Below are positions 9,101-16,078 of a DNA stretch of 37,742 nucleotides, piece by piece. How positions within the stretch are numbered: the stretch's first letter is position 1; every line of letters begins with the position of its first letter. Where the stretch lies: contig JAQVQL010000003.1 in NCBI GenBank assembly GCA_028701595.1, forward strand, positions 1 through 37,742, written 5' to 3'. The position numbers were made by a program, and so were the translations under genes. The notes under the pieces are model-generated. The model was not told the DNA's origin. It did not search any database and saw nothing but the letters and a program-made list of their open reading frames with translations. Origin of the DNA: Herbinix sp. (GTDB lineage Bacteria; Bacillota; Clostridia; Lachnospirales; Lachnospiraceae).

Positions 9101-11084
9101 CAATGTATGTGAAAAGGATAGGCTAATTGGGATATCATCAATGTGTTTTGACTTATCTGTTTATGATATTTTTGGAGCATTGTGTTGTGGAGCGACATTG
9201 GTTCTAATTAATGACCAAAGAGATGTGAGCAATATATACGATATAATAGAAAAGAAGAAAATCACGATATGGAATTCAGTACCTGCAATCATGGAGTTAA
9301 TGCTAGACAATATTGAAAGTGAAGAGGAAGAAGTGGACCTCTGGATTAGCAGAAAGACAGCGAGTAAGCAGAATCTCATTAAGAGAAATGATAATTTGAG
9401 ATTAGTTCTTTTAAGTGGAGATTGGATACCTTTGAATCTTCCTAAAAAGATATCCAACATATTCATCAATGCTGAAGTTATCAGTCTTGGTGGTGCTACA
9501 GAAGCTTCCATTTGGTCCATTTACTATCCGATTGAGGAAGTGGAGGAAGCGTGGAATAGTATTCCTTATGGTTATCCTTTAGCTAACCAAAATTTCTATA
9601 TCTTAAATTATGAAGGTAAGCAATGCCCAGTAGACGTAAAAGGAGAACTATATATTGGCGGGACTGGATTGGCGAATGGATATCTAAATGATATAGAAAA
9701 AACAAATAGCGCATTTATTGAGTCAAAACAGTATGGAAGATTATACAAAACTGGAGATTATGGAGTTATGAGAGAGGAGGGATATATAGAATTCCTTGGA
9801 AGAAAAGATCATCAGGTGAAGTTAGGTGGTTATAGAGTGGAGTTAGGGGAAATCGAGAATTGCTTAAATGAATATAAAAAGATAAAAGCTTCTGCAGTAA
9901 TTGATTTGACCGATGATTCAAATAAGAAGTTTTTGTGTGCTTATTATGTTTCATCTCAAGAAATCGATGTAAGTGATCTACGTAGGCAGCTTTCTCTAAA
10001 ACTTCCAGAATATATGATACCTCAGTATTATATGCGAATAGAAGAAATTCCTCTTACGCCTAATGGAAAGAGAAACTTAAAAGTTTTTCCAAAGCCAGAT
10101 GGTAATCATGTCGAGAGAAAAGAATATGTTGCACCATCAAACGAGATGGAACAGAAGTTTGTGGAATTATGGAAAGATATTTTAAATATTGAATGTATCG
10201 GTGTAACTGACAATCTTATTGAATTAGGTGCAAGTTCAATTAATATCATGAGATTTATATCTGGAGTGATGAAAGAATATGGAGTAGAACTGTCAATTAG
10301 CAATTTACTACACACACCAACAATACAACAATGCACGTTACAAGTAATTCAATCAAGTATTGATGCGAGAGACTATTCCAGTGAGCTCAGTCTGTTAATA
10401 CCTGATGGTATAAAGACAAAGAATATTTTTTGCTTTCCTCCAATTGGCTCTGTCGGCATTGTTTATCGAAGGATGGCTGAGGTTCTGGAATCCTACGCAT
10501 TTTATAGTTTTAATTTTATAGAAAGTGATAACCGAATTGATGAATATATAAAGACGATTCAGTCCATTCAGCAAGAAGGACCATATATCTTATTTGGATA
10601 TTCTGCTGGAGGAAATCTGGCATTCGAAGTAGCAAAAGAACTAATCAATCATGGTTATGAGGTATCACATCTCATTCTATGGGATTCATACTTCATTGAC
10701 GAAATCAATAAGAATCGCATGACTGAAGAAGAAGGCAGGGATGCCGCAGATACAATGATAGAAGAATTTGTTAAAGAGAATGTTGAACTAATGCCTAATC
10801 TAAAGATATTAAAAGATTATTTCAGAAAGAAAATAATCAAATATATTGAATATCTTGATTATCTAGTTACTTCTGGTGAGGTTGATTCAAATATTCATTT
10901 GGTGAAAGCAGAGGAGGAGACGGAAGAAGCATTCGAAGGCAAGCAAATGAAATGGAAGGATTCTACAATGAAGCGTTTTTTCTTCTATAAAGGATATGGT
11001 ATACATAGTGAGATGTTAAAACTAGGATTCATTGAAAGAAACGCCGAAATTATGAGAAGTATACTAGAAGATGACGAACGCTAG
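144..11084 (+). CDS. Nonribosomal peptide synthetase, (A)-PCP-[Cy-A(Cys)-PCP]x3-TE, predicted to make a tris-thiazoline chain terminus
   Basis: This is the last part of a giant assembly-line enzyme; 144 is only the first ATG after an in-frame TAG, has no convincing ribosome site, and the true protein probably starts left of the window. Order by residue from that ATG: C-terminal part of an A domain (1-185; YKTGD, GRNDNQIKLRG, NGKINR), PCP1 (LGGHS, Ser234), Cy1 (from 297; D427-x4-D432), A (from about 740; FDLSVYD at 924-930), PCP2 (Ser1274), Cy2 (from 1336; D1466/D1471), A (D1967), PCP3 (Ser2315), Cy3 (from 2377; D2507/D2512), A (D3003), PCP4 (LGASS, Ser3365), thioesterase (GYSAGG Ser3487, Asp3514, His3621). 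The condensation-type domains have DxxxxD, NLTVFNRYPFH, GDFTS and QTSQV motifs, diagnostic of cyclisation rather than peptide-only condensation. Pocket codes read DLYNLSLIWK, DLYNMSLIWK and DLYNLSLIWK, i.e. cysteine. Each module would add Cys and close a thiazoline; TE releases the chain. No oxidase, methyltransferase, reductase or epimerase domain is seen. Confidence 0.95.
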   Translation: MTRDDRLNIGKPIANTQIYILDQESKLQPIGVPGEICIGGKGLARGYLNNSELTAEKFISNPYNKDELIYKTGDLAAWLPDGTIDFIGRNDNQIKLRGFRIELGEIENVLLSYPLVKEAAVCVCYKNDDPFICAYIVGDFDVDTKNVRDYLSKSLPFYMIPACFVKLDSMLLNANGKINRKALPQPDFNQSYNDMEFIEPQTDVEKKLCDIWKETLGIEKVGISNSFFELGGHSISMMNVIAKIDKAFKVDIRFDDFIQNSTVAALASIISEGDTTYCNKVVYPEATPDLEHMHNPFPLTDVQMAYFMGRNDQFEMGGISTHVYVEIETEMEIERLNRSLNQVIARHPMMRAILLPNGQQQILERTADYKIIETDLMEFSTIEQKQYIEKNREIMSHYIFQTDIWPLFDFKSFKLNDHKNYLCIGLDLIIADAFSYQIIFHELVTFYNNPEIVLPELKFSFRDYIMSYMNFKGSDTYARDKEYWLSKLPDFPNAPAVPLKADPSKITKPHFKRHSKVIYKNEWEIIKQKGRLHGVTPSTILCTLYAQVLSFWSNQPHMAINLTVFNRYPFHADVQKIVGDFTSVILLDIDLSVGSFWECAKQVQSILVNALEHRHYDGIEFIREIAKYRNEGTKASMPFVFTSALFGNSDSLDSCLNEMGKFKMGINQTSQVYIDHQVTEVNGNLNIVFDYVDELFESNVIDTMFSQYITVLDGLMNDTIKIEIRKKDSNTIEKYDDTTGYNEPSTLNGLFKEQVKKNPDNIAVIFQEDNITYKELDKKSNQVACYLMNQGVVRGDYVGVLGHRCIDTIVTILGILKAGAAYVPVDPSYPDDRKKYILDHSNCKLMLTPDLYLDQELDSYESNEVGIYNNYQDSAYVIYTSGSTGKPKGVVISHAAAANTIIDINNKFMVNESDRIIGLSSMCFDLSVYDIFGTLVSGATLVMVVDQRDILNLAHIVEDNNITIWNSVPAIMDMMVENLESGYSYTSLRLVLLSGDWIPLKLPNKVRSSFVNAQVISLGGATEASIWSIYYPIKEVKDEWRSIPYGRPLENQKFYVLNYNKELCPIGVPGELYIGGVGVAKGYINDEGKTKASFIMHPQFGYLYKTGDYGVLHACEDEDTAFIEFLGRKDQQVKIRGYRVELGEIESRLLEHEFIKNAVVIDNVDTTGHKYLCAYYVAEDDITSEEIKIYLRRQLPDYMVPQYFVEMDEIPLTANGKINRSALPALEICANVDNDQYVAPRDELECRLVDIWREVLDIERISVKDNFFELGGNSILMVQIVTKINREFDVNISFKLFVEKNNIENVAELIRNSSAKCKNVTYPLVEPDPANMHVPFPLTEVQTAYLLGRENLFEIGDVATHAYMEMESQLDIERFNYALQMVIDYNPMMRAVIYPNGTQQILEVVPEYKINIVDLSNATSEEKDKHIIKERERMSHYVFKTDVWPLFEFKAFKLSADSYYLCMGFDMLIADGASIQLINRMLVKFYNNSNAIIPKVDFTFRDYMLAYNKFKQSEIYQEDKKYWLDKLEEFPQAPALPLRMDTADVKKPHFKRFRKEFTSERWDCLKKKAMENSITPSALLSTVYAEVLAFWSNQPHLAINLTVFNRYPFHEDVYSVVGDFTSVMLLDIDLLPNTTFWDRAKRIQDTLVASLEHRHYDGIEFIREITKYHELGTKAAMPIVFTSMLFGNKNSNSESLSGMGNVKMGAGQTSQVYIDYQANEIDGQLTVTWDYVEDIFNPEVISTMFDQYIKILDFLMDESVEYRPEVDASVKALYEKYNDTKEDIPQCTLHGMFESQVQRVPDHTAVVFEDDSITYRELSEKSNQIAHYLREQGVESGSLVGVLGQRCIETIINILGIIKASAAYVPIDPGYPEERKEYIFKNSECKFFITPDLYQEKRINEYPISELDINVSCDDMAYVIYTSGSTGRPKGVTISHGAAANTIHDINRKFSVNENDRIIGLSSMCFDLSVYDIFGSLGSGATLVMVEDQRDVVKLMDTLQEKEITVWNSVPAIMDMLIENLDMNNTNSSLRLVMLSGDWIPLRLPEKVKHSFENATLISLGGATEASIWSIYYPIMEVDENWKSIPYGIPLANQKFYVLNYEMNLCPIGVQGELYIGGVGLSKGYINEEEKTKGAFIHHPIYGDLYRTGDYGVLQHHNENQTYIEFLGRKDQQVKIRGYRVELGEIESQLMEHDFVRNAVVLDRVNSRGQKYLCAYYIPEEEVSPEELKIYLLRRLSDYMVPMQFVEVEDIPLTANGKVNRKALLECANTLNESEDNYISPRNETEARLAEIWSEVLGVEHIGIRDSFFELGGNSILMVQARILISKEYKVDISLRDFFENNTLEKLVILMSTKKGTSQDVIYPEVEPTPEHMYERFPLTAVQTAYLMGRDSQFEMGGVSTHVYMEFETTLDMERFKKSLQKVIDRHPMLRTVIFSDGSQQVLDSVPEYEIKISDISNLSDEEKNQKIIVERNRKSHHIFKTDVWPLFDISAFKLNDNTNYLFMELDMLIADGASMQIISKELMDYYQNMNVNLPAINFTYRDYILALNDFKTSPVYFSDKDYWMSKLEDFPNAPALPLKQEPSLITKPTFRRLSRVFDKNDWNVMKKVAQEKGITPSALLCTAYAQVLAYWSNQPHMAINLTVFNRYPFHKDVNKIVGDFTSVMLLDIQLTESVSFWENAVNIQKTLFDALEHRHYDGIEFIRELTRYRNYGTKAIMPIVFTSMLFDSNSDSADEEQDLGEVKMSVSQTSQVYVDYQVMERNGRLSVTWDCVDGLFEDEVINSMFSQYVSILEKLIVDTKEYCIELDEKNVQLLEKYNSSESEIELHTLHEMFTERSKKQPDQIAIEYGEDYITYQQLDKESNRVANYLRTIGIERNDYVGVLCKRRIHTLINIIGILKAGAAYVPIDPDYPEERKNYILDHSNCKCILSVDMEDIYSDSSVENINTLNDVAYVIYTSGSTGKPKGVIITHGAAANTILDINKKFNVCEKDRLIGISSMCFDLSVYDIFGALCCGATLVLINDQRDVSNIYDIIEKKKITIWNSVPAIMELMLDNIESEEEEVDLWISRKTASKQNLIKRNDNLRLVLLSGDWIPLNLPKKISNIFINAEVISLGGATEASIWSIYYPIEEVEEAWNSIPYGYPLANQNFYILNYEGKQCPVDVKGELYIGGTGLANGYLNDIEKTNSAFIESKQYGRLYKTGDYGVMREEGYIEFLGRKDHQVKLGGYRVELGEIENCLNEYKKIKASAVIDLTDDSNKKFLCAYYVSSQEIDVSDLRRQLSLKLPEYMIPQYYMRIEEIPLTPNGKRNLKVFPKPDGNHVERKEYVAPSNEMEQKFVELWKDILNIECIGVTDNLIELGASSINIMRFISGVMKEYGVELSISNLLHTPTIQQCTLQVIQSSIDARDYSSELSLLIPDGIKTKNIFCFPPIGSVGIVYRRMAEVLESYAFYSFNFIESDNRIDEYIKTIQSIQQEGPYILFGYSAGGNLAFEVAKELINHGYEVSHLILWDSYFIDEINKNRMTEEEGRDAADTMIEEFVKENVELMPNLKILKDYFRKKIIKYIEYLDYLVTSGEVDSNIHLVKAEEETEEAFEGKQMKWKDSTMKRFFFYKGYGIHSEMLKLGFIERNAEIMRSILEDDER
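1032..10350 (+). repeat. Three tandem Cy-A-PCP modules, about 3.1 kb each, inside the NRPS
   Basis: The repeat units start at the FPLT motif of each Cy domain at 1032, 4149 and 7272, giving periods of 3117 and 3123 bp (1039 and 1041 residues). The three copies share domain order, most core motifs and long stretches of near-identical protein (for example the WNSVPAIM, LSGDWIPL and GGATEASIWSIYYP blocks), so they probably arose by module duplication. The third unit is the most diverged and carries an extra charged loop. Confidence 0.85.
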
Positions 11085-11107
11085 TTGTATGCGAAGAAAA
11101 GAAAGTT

Positions 11108-11119
11108 AAGGTGGATTGT
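11108..11119 (+). promoter_or_regulatory. Ribosome binding site deciding the start of the type II thioesterase
   Basis: AAGGTGG (11108-11114) lies 5 nt before ATG 11120. An in-frame GTG at 11111 falls inside this Shine-Dalgarno sequence, so the ATG is the better start. Confidence 0.6.
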
Positions 11120-11827
11120 ATGATGAAGATAAAGTTATATTGTTTCCCCTATGCAGGGGGATCTGCAGCAGCATATATAAAATGGAAGGATTATTTGAAT
11201 GATGTAATCGAGCTCAGACCAGTAGAATTATCCGGAAAAGGATCGAGGTGCAATGACTCTTTATATACAAATATGTCGGATATGGTTGATGATGTTTATA
11301 ATGAAATCCATCATGAACTTGATAGTATGTCATATGCGTTTTTTGGACATAGTATGGGAAGTTTAATCGCATATGAAACGTATTACAGAATCAAGGAAGA
11401 AAAACAAAGTCTTCCTATGCACATATTTTTTTCAGGACATAGACCTCCAGATAAACCTAATAATGCTAAAAAGTTATCACAATTAAGTGATGATAATTTT
11501 AAAAAGGAAATATTAAAGATAGGAGGGACTCCGAAAGAGCTATTTGATTATCCTGAACTTGTAGACTTTTATATTCCGATACTGAGAGCTGATTATGAGG
11601 TTGTCGAGAGTTATTCTTATCGTGAAAGAGTGGAAAAGTTAAAGTGCAGTATTTCTGTCCTGAATGGTAAGTACGATATAGAAGAGATATGTGATATTGG
11701 TGAGTGGAGAAAACATACATCGGATGACTGCAAGGAATATATCTTTGATGGAGGGCATTTTTATATCAATGATTATGGGAATGAGATTGGAAGTATAATC
11801 AAATCTACATTGATAGGAACTTATTGA
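11120..11827 (+). CDS. Type II (editing) thioesterase
   Basis: A 235-residue stand-alone alpha/beta-hydrolase of the NRPS/PKS type II thioesterase family. It has the opening FPYAGGSA block, the nucleophile elbow GHSMGS (Ser78), Asp186 (NGKYD) and His213 (GGHF), which form a complete triad, and the family's SGHRPPD segment. Such enzymes remove wrongly primed or stalled acyl groups from carrier proteins. The gene begins 35 nt after the NRPS stop and is almost certainly co-transcribed with it. The stop codon TGA overlaps the -35 box of the next promoter. Confidence 0.93.
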   Translation: MMKIKLYCFPYAGGSAAAYIKWKDYLNDVIELRPVELSGKGSRCNDSLYTNMSDMVDDVYNEIHHELDSMSYAFFGHSMGSLIAYETYYRIKEEKQSLPMHIFFSGHRPPDKPNNAKKLSQLSDDNFKKEILKIGGTPKELFDYPELVDFYIPILRADYEVVESYSYRERVEKLKCSISVLNGKYDIEEICDIGEWRKHTSDDCKEYIFDGGHFYINDYGNEIGSIIKSTLIGTY

Positions 11828-11852
11828 CAAAATAGAATAGAAGATTCATAAT
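11824..11852 (+). promoter_or_regulatory. Sigma-A type promoter for the ABC exporter operon
   Basis: TTGACA at 11824-11829, a 17-nt spacer and CATAAT at 11847-11852. The -35 box overlaps the stop codon of the thioesterase gene. It lies about 110 nt before the exporter ATPase start, so the exporter can be expressed separately from the synthetase. Confidence 0.55.
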
Positions 11853-11959
11853 ATACACAAAAGAGTATTAGAAATATATTATAAATAATTACAGAGAATA
11901 CCATATGTACTTTATTTCACTTATGAATTGTAAATATAATTATAGGAAGGAGAAATAGG

Positions 11960-12658
11960 ATGCAAACATTATTAGATGTTAATCAGCTATCATTAACTTT
12001 TGGCAATAAGAAAATATTGAAAAACATTAATATATCGGTTGTAAAACCTGAACTAATTTACATAGTGGGAACGAATGGATCTGGTAAGTCAAGCTTGTTC
12101 AATTGTATTACTGGTAGATATAAACCAAGTTCTGGTGAAATATGCATTAATGGTTCAATAGGCTACCATGAGCAGAAACCAGTTTTCATTCTAGATATGA
12201 CTGTTGAGGAAAACATCTGTTGTTTTAATATTGTGTTTAAATGTGGTCTTACGAAAAGTCAATTGATGGATTTAATTCTAAAAGTAAATTTAGATCATTG
12301 TTTTAAACAGAATACTAAAAAATTATCTGGCGGTGAAAAACAACGTCTTTCACTAGCAATAACACTTATGCGTCAAAGGGATATATATTTGTTTGATGAA
12401 GCTGAATCTGCAATGGACCCAATAGGTAGAAAGATGTTTTTTGATTCATTAATGGATTTAAAACAATATAGTAAAACAGTATTTTGGATCAGTCATCATA
12501 TCAAGGAGAGCCTTGCAGTTGCAGACAGAGGATGTTATTTATCAGATGGTCTGATATATGAATTTGATGTTAAGGAGTATGCCCAGATTGCATCTGAGTA
12601 TACAGAAGATGCCTTTGCAAGACTCTGTGAGGAAAGGTTGGTGAAGAATATATGTTAG
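11960..12658 (+). CDS. ABC transporter ATP-binding protein (ABC-2 type exporter)
   Basis: A 232-residue nucleotide-binding domain with Walker A GTNGSGKS (37-44), signature LSGGE (122-126), Walker B IYLFDE (142-147) and switch His in ISHH (179/180). AGGAAGGAG precedes the ATG. It overlaps the following membrane gene by 7 nt (ATGTTAG), so the two are translationally coupled and form one exporter. Placed straight after the NRPS and its thioesterase, it probably exports the product or gives self-protection; this role is inferred from position only. Confidence 0.9.
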   Translation: MQTLLDVNQLSLTFGNKKILKNINISVVKPELIYIVGTNGSGKSSLFNCITGRYKPSSGEICINGSIGYHEQKPVFILDMTVEENICCFNIVFKCGLTKSQLMDLILKVNLDHCFKQNTKKLSGGEKQRLSLAITLMRQRDIYLFDEAESAMDPIGRKMFFDSLMDLKQYSKTVFWISHHIKESLAVADRGCYLSDGLIYEFDVKEYAQIASEYTEDAFARLCEERLVKNIC

Positions 12659-13395
12659 CATTGATAAAATACTTTTTTAAAGCTTCGTTTCGCGATAAAA
12701 CATTTTTATTTTTTGATTGGATTTTTCCTGTAGCTCTTATCACTGCGATTGCGATTTTTACTAGAGGTAAGAGTTATTCTACATTTTTTCTGCCAAGCTT
12801 AATGGCTTTTCTGCTTTTACAGAACTTAATTTATGCAATCCCTTATAGAATAGCGCAATTTAGAGAGAATAGTGTGTTACATATCATAGCTGAAGAGGGT
12901 AATATCACTCTTTTTACTATGGCTTTTTTGATAACAAGAGTTATCCTGGTCGCTTTACAGGGAGCATTATTCTTACCGATTGGTATATTAATATTAAAAC
13001 CAGCGATAGAGATAAAGCCTGAATGGGTATTCTTTGCATTTGTCTTCAGTTTATTTGCAATTGGTGGATTCTCCATGTTGATTGCAGTATTTGCAAAGAA
13101 TGCGAATAGCGCTTATGGATTAGCTCAACTTTTCTATATCTCATTATCTGCTTTATCGGGTATATTTTACCCTCTAGAAAGTTATCCGAAAATTTTAAGA
13201 GTAATTGGTGAGATACTGCCTTTGTCAAGTTCGAGAAGCTTAATGGAGTATGCGTTGTTATCTGGAGGAGAAGTCCCATTAAAAGAATGCATCTATTTAT
13301 TTGTTTTTGGAATCGTAACGTTGTTCATTGGTGCAATACTTTTTAAAAGAGTACTTAATTCGCGGTATAAAGTAGTTGATGTAATTCCTAATTAA
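12652..13395 (+). CDS. ABC-2 type transporter permease
   Basis: A 247-residue integral membrane protein with about six hydrophobic segments and the ABC-2 layout: paired helices near residues 15-60, helices around 95-150, and a last helix near 215-235. The SALSGIFYPLESYP-like stretch before the last loop is typical of ABC-2 permeases. Its start overlaps the end of the ATPase gene. Together they would form a two-subunit exporter dimer. Substrate unknown, but the setting suggests the cluster's peptide. Confidence 0.85.
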   Translation: MLALIKYFFKASFRDKTFLFFDWIFPVALITAIAIFTRGKSYSTFFLPSLMAFLLLQNLIYAIPYRIAQFRENSVLHIIAEEGNITLFTMAFLITRVILVALQGALFLPIGILILKPAIEIKPEWVFFAFVFSLFAIGGFSMLIAVFAKNANSAYGLAQLFYISLSALSGIFYPLESYPKILRVIGEILPLSSSRSLMEYALLSGGEVPLKECIYLFVFGIVTLFIGAILFKRVLNSRYKVVDVIPN

Positions 13396-13424
13396 ACTTG
13401 ACTCATTTATGTGTAGCCAGGAGT

Positions 13425-13449
13425 AAATAAGCAAATGTAGCTTATTTTT
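13425..13449 (+). terminator. Possible weak terminator after the ABC-2 exporter
   Basis: AAATAAGC (13425-13432) and GCTTATTT (13440-13447) are perfect 8-bp arms around a 7-nt loop, with two more T after the stem. The stem is AT-rich, so termination would be partial at best. Confidence 0.35.
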
Positions 13450-13475
13450 GATAAGACGTAGAAAGGGATGCAGAT

Positions 13476-13525
13476 GAGGCTATTACTTTTAAAAAACATG
13501 GATGATTTTTATGAGCAATAGCCTC
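13476..13525. repeat. Inverted repeat between the two transporter operons
   Basis: GAGGCTATT (13476-13484) and AATAGCCTC (13517-13525) are perfect 9-bp arms with a 32-nt loop. There is no following T-run. It may be a regulatory hairpin in the leader of the FtsX-type permease gene, or chance. Confidence 0.3.
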
Positions 13526-13611
13526 TGCAATTAGAATGAGTGATTGATAATTTAGCCGATTTCAGTATGGATTAAACAAAGCAGCATTAGCTAAAAGAAA
13601 GGAATAATAAT

Positions 13612-15993
13612 ATGTTTATAAATATATTGAAGAGGGACATAAAAAGAAAGAAAGCAATGAACTTGATCCTATTTCTATTTATGATTGCCTCTAGCTTACT
13701 GATTTCTGAAAGCATCAGTATGTTATATACTACCTCCAATGCAATTAGTCAATTTGAGAAGGATTCCAACATGGCAGATAATATTGTCATATCATTATCA
13801 GACGATGATTATTTTACACGGATGAATGATTGGGCAACAAATAATTCATTGATCAATAACATAGATTCTGAAAATGTATTGTTAGTATCTGCTGGTGATA
13901 TAGCAGTCCCTTCCGATAAGGATAAGCTTGATAATCAAACTGTTTATTTAATGTCGGAAGTACCAGATAATTATAATCTCGTATTTAGTCATAAAAATAA
14001 ACGATTTGATCTAAAAGACGGTGAGATTGCATTACCAGTATCGATAAATGAAAAGACTGGCATAGATCTGGAAGATAAGATCAGCATATCTAAGGGAGAT
14101 TTTACAAAAGATTTTACAGTCAAATATATTGTTAAGGATGTTGTATTTGGATCTTCAATGATGTCTATGAAAAGAATATTTCTTAATGATAATGATTTTG
14201 ATTATTTTAATCGAAGCTCAGCTTTTACAGATAAAGAAATATGGTCCATTAAAAAAAATAAAGATGTTGATTATAGTGATATAGATAAAGCTCTAAGTGC
14301 TGCTTCTTTGAATCAAGGAACACCTATCAATGGTGATACCATTTCTCTTACTTACTTAATGGAATTACTTACTGCAGTTATTATGATTGTTGTAAGCATT
14401 CTCCTTATATTTATTTCATTCTTAATTCTCCGATTTACTATAGTATTTACGATTGAAGAGGATTGTAAAGAAATTGGAATAATGAAAGCAATAGGCTTGA
14501 AAAACAGAACAATAAAGAGTATATATATGACGAAATATTTCGCTTTGTCAGTGATAGGCGGAATTATTGGTTTTTTACTCAGCGTATTGTTTAGTGATTC
14601 TTTGTTAAACAATTTATCGAAGTATCTAATTATGAAAACTGATATAGTTAATTATGCAATGTCGACTATAAGCGTAGCATTTATTGTTGCACTTACAGTT
14701 GGGTACTGCTTTTTATGTACAAGAAAAATTAATAAATTAACAGCAATAAGCGCTATCCGGCAGGGAAATACGAGTGGTAGAATGTCTATATCTAGAAAGC
14801 TTAAGCTTCATAAAACAAATCATTTATCGACTCCAGCCTTTTTTGCTTTTAATGATCTTGTTGTTAGTTTTCGAAAATTTATCATATTGTTTATAACATT
14901 TATTTTAGGAACAATATTAATAATTATTCCAGTAAATATTATCAATACCTTAGGCTCAGATGAAGTAATTCAATTCTTTGGATTAAGTGTGACGGATTTT
15001 AATATTGGTGATATCAATGTTACTCAAAACTATATTGGTGGAGGAAACATAAGCGATTTGATAACTGATCTACTAACGATAGAAGAACGGGCAAAAGAAA
15101 AGAATGTCGATATAACGTTGTTCCCTGAGATAAATGAAAATATTAGTATCTATACAGATAATGTAGATGAAAGTTTAAGCATAATTAGCTTTCAGGGTTA
15201 TGATTATGCAGCTGATAATTATACATATTTAAATGGTAAAGCTCCACAGGAGGAAGATGAAATAGCTATCACCTCAATCTTAGCAGATTATTTTGATGTT
15301 GGAATTGGTGATCACGTGAACTGTACGATTGGAGATAAAACTTATAGTTATAAGGTTACAGCATTATTTCAATCGATGATCAATGCTGGAAATTCGATAA
15401 GGCTATCATCGAAACATAAGGTAGATTTAAAGAACTGTTGTACGATTTCTATATTTGGGCTTATCAATGATACGAATGTTAATAAAAATGATGAAATTGA
15501 GATATTAAAGAGGGAATTTCCTGAGTATGGAATTGAAGATAATAAGGAATATCTAGAAAGTTATATAGGAAATTCAATCGATCAATTGGGGGCCATAAAA
15601 AACATGGTATTAATACTTGTTATGGCAATTAATTTCCTCATTACTAGTTTGCTAGTTCAAATGCTGCTTACAAAAGAGATTCATGAAGTAGGTGTATTAA
15701 AATCTATTGGATATAAGAATCGATATATTCGAAAATGGCAGGTTTTAAGAATAGCTATAATATTAATTATTTCAACAATAAGCGGAACATTAGTCGCGAA
15801 TTTTGCAGGTGGATTCTTAACATCAGGAATATTCAGAATGATGGGTGCAACAGAAATAAATCTTAGAATACAGCCGCTAGAAGTATTCGTAATTTATCCA
15901 ATCATAATTTTAGTTGTTACTTTAATAGCAGTTTTGGTATCTCTCGGGCAGATTAATAGGATTACTATACGGGATATAAACGGACAGGAGTAG
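13612..15993 (+). CDS. FtsX/MacB-type ABC transporter permease, two-repeat form
   Basis: A 793-residue membrane protein. It has an N-terminal helix (about 17-36), a soluble extracytoplasmic region, three helices around 250-375 with the FtsX signature region (EEDCKEIGIMKAIGLKNR), a further helix near 420-440, a second soluble region, and a closing set of helices (about 665-790) with the matching KEIHEVGVLKSIGYKN loop. The duplicated FtsX core in one chain is typical of Gram-positive antimicrobial-peptide and lipoprotein-type exporters. AAAGGAA precedes the ATG. Its ATPase partner is the next gene but one regulatory gap away (about 85 nt). Likely role: self-resistance or efflux, inferred from context. 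Confidence 0.88.
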   Translation: MFINILKRDIKRKKAMNLILFLFMIASSLLISESISMLYTTSNAISQFEKDSNMADNIVISLSDDDYFTRMNDWATNNSLINNIDSENVLLVSAGDIAVPSDKDKLDNQTVYLMSEVPDNYNLVFSHKNKRFDLKDGEIALPVSINEKTGIDLEDKISISKGDFTKDFTVKYIVKDVVFGSSMMSMKRIFLNDNDFDYFNRSSAFTDKEIWSIKKNKDVDYSDIDKALSAASLNQGTPINGDTISLTYLMELLTAVIMIVVSILLIFISFLILRFTIVFTIEEDCKEIGIMKAIGLKNRTIKSIYMTKYFALSVIGGIIGFLLSVLFSDSLLNNLSKYLIMKTDIVNYAMSTISVAFIVALTVGYCFLCTRKINKLTAISAIRQGNTSGRMSISRKLKLHKTNHLSTPAFFAFNDLVVSFRKFIILFITFILGTILIIIPVNIINTLGSDEVIQFFGLSVTDFNIGDINVTQNYIGGGNISDLITDLLTIEERAKEKNVDITLFPEINENISIYTDNVDESLSIISFQGYDYAADNYTYLNGKAPQEEDEIAITSILADYFDVGIGDHVNCTIGDKTYSYKVTALFQSMINAGNSIRLSSKHKVDLKNCCTISIFGLINDTNVNKNDEIEILKREFPEYGIEDNKEYLESYIGNSIDQLGAIKNMVLILVMAINFLITSLLVQMLLTKEIHEVGVLKSIGYKNRYIRKWQVLRIAIILIISTISGTLVANFAGGFLTSGIFRMMGATEINLRIQPLEVFVIYPIIILVVTLIAVLVSLGQINRITIRDINGQE

Positions 15994-16078
15994 AAGAAAT
16001 TTTTATAAAATGACTTAAGATGTACTTGGTTAAATCTAAATTATTATTAGAAATGAGAGAACGATGGGAGAGGATACT

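Noticed and set aside
9161-9520. Minus-strand open frames up to 119 codons within the NRPS
   Set aside because: They are antisense to conserved A-domain motifs, repeated in each module, and lack ribosome sites.
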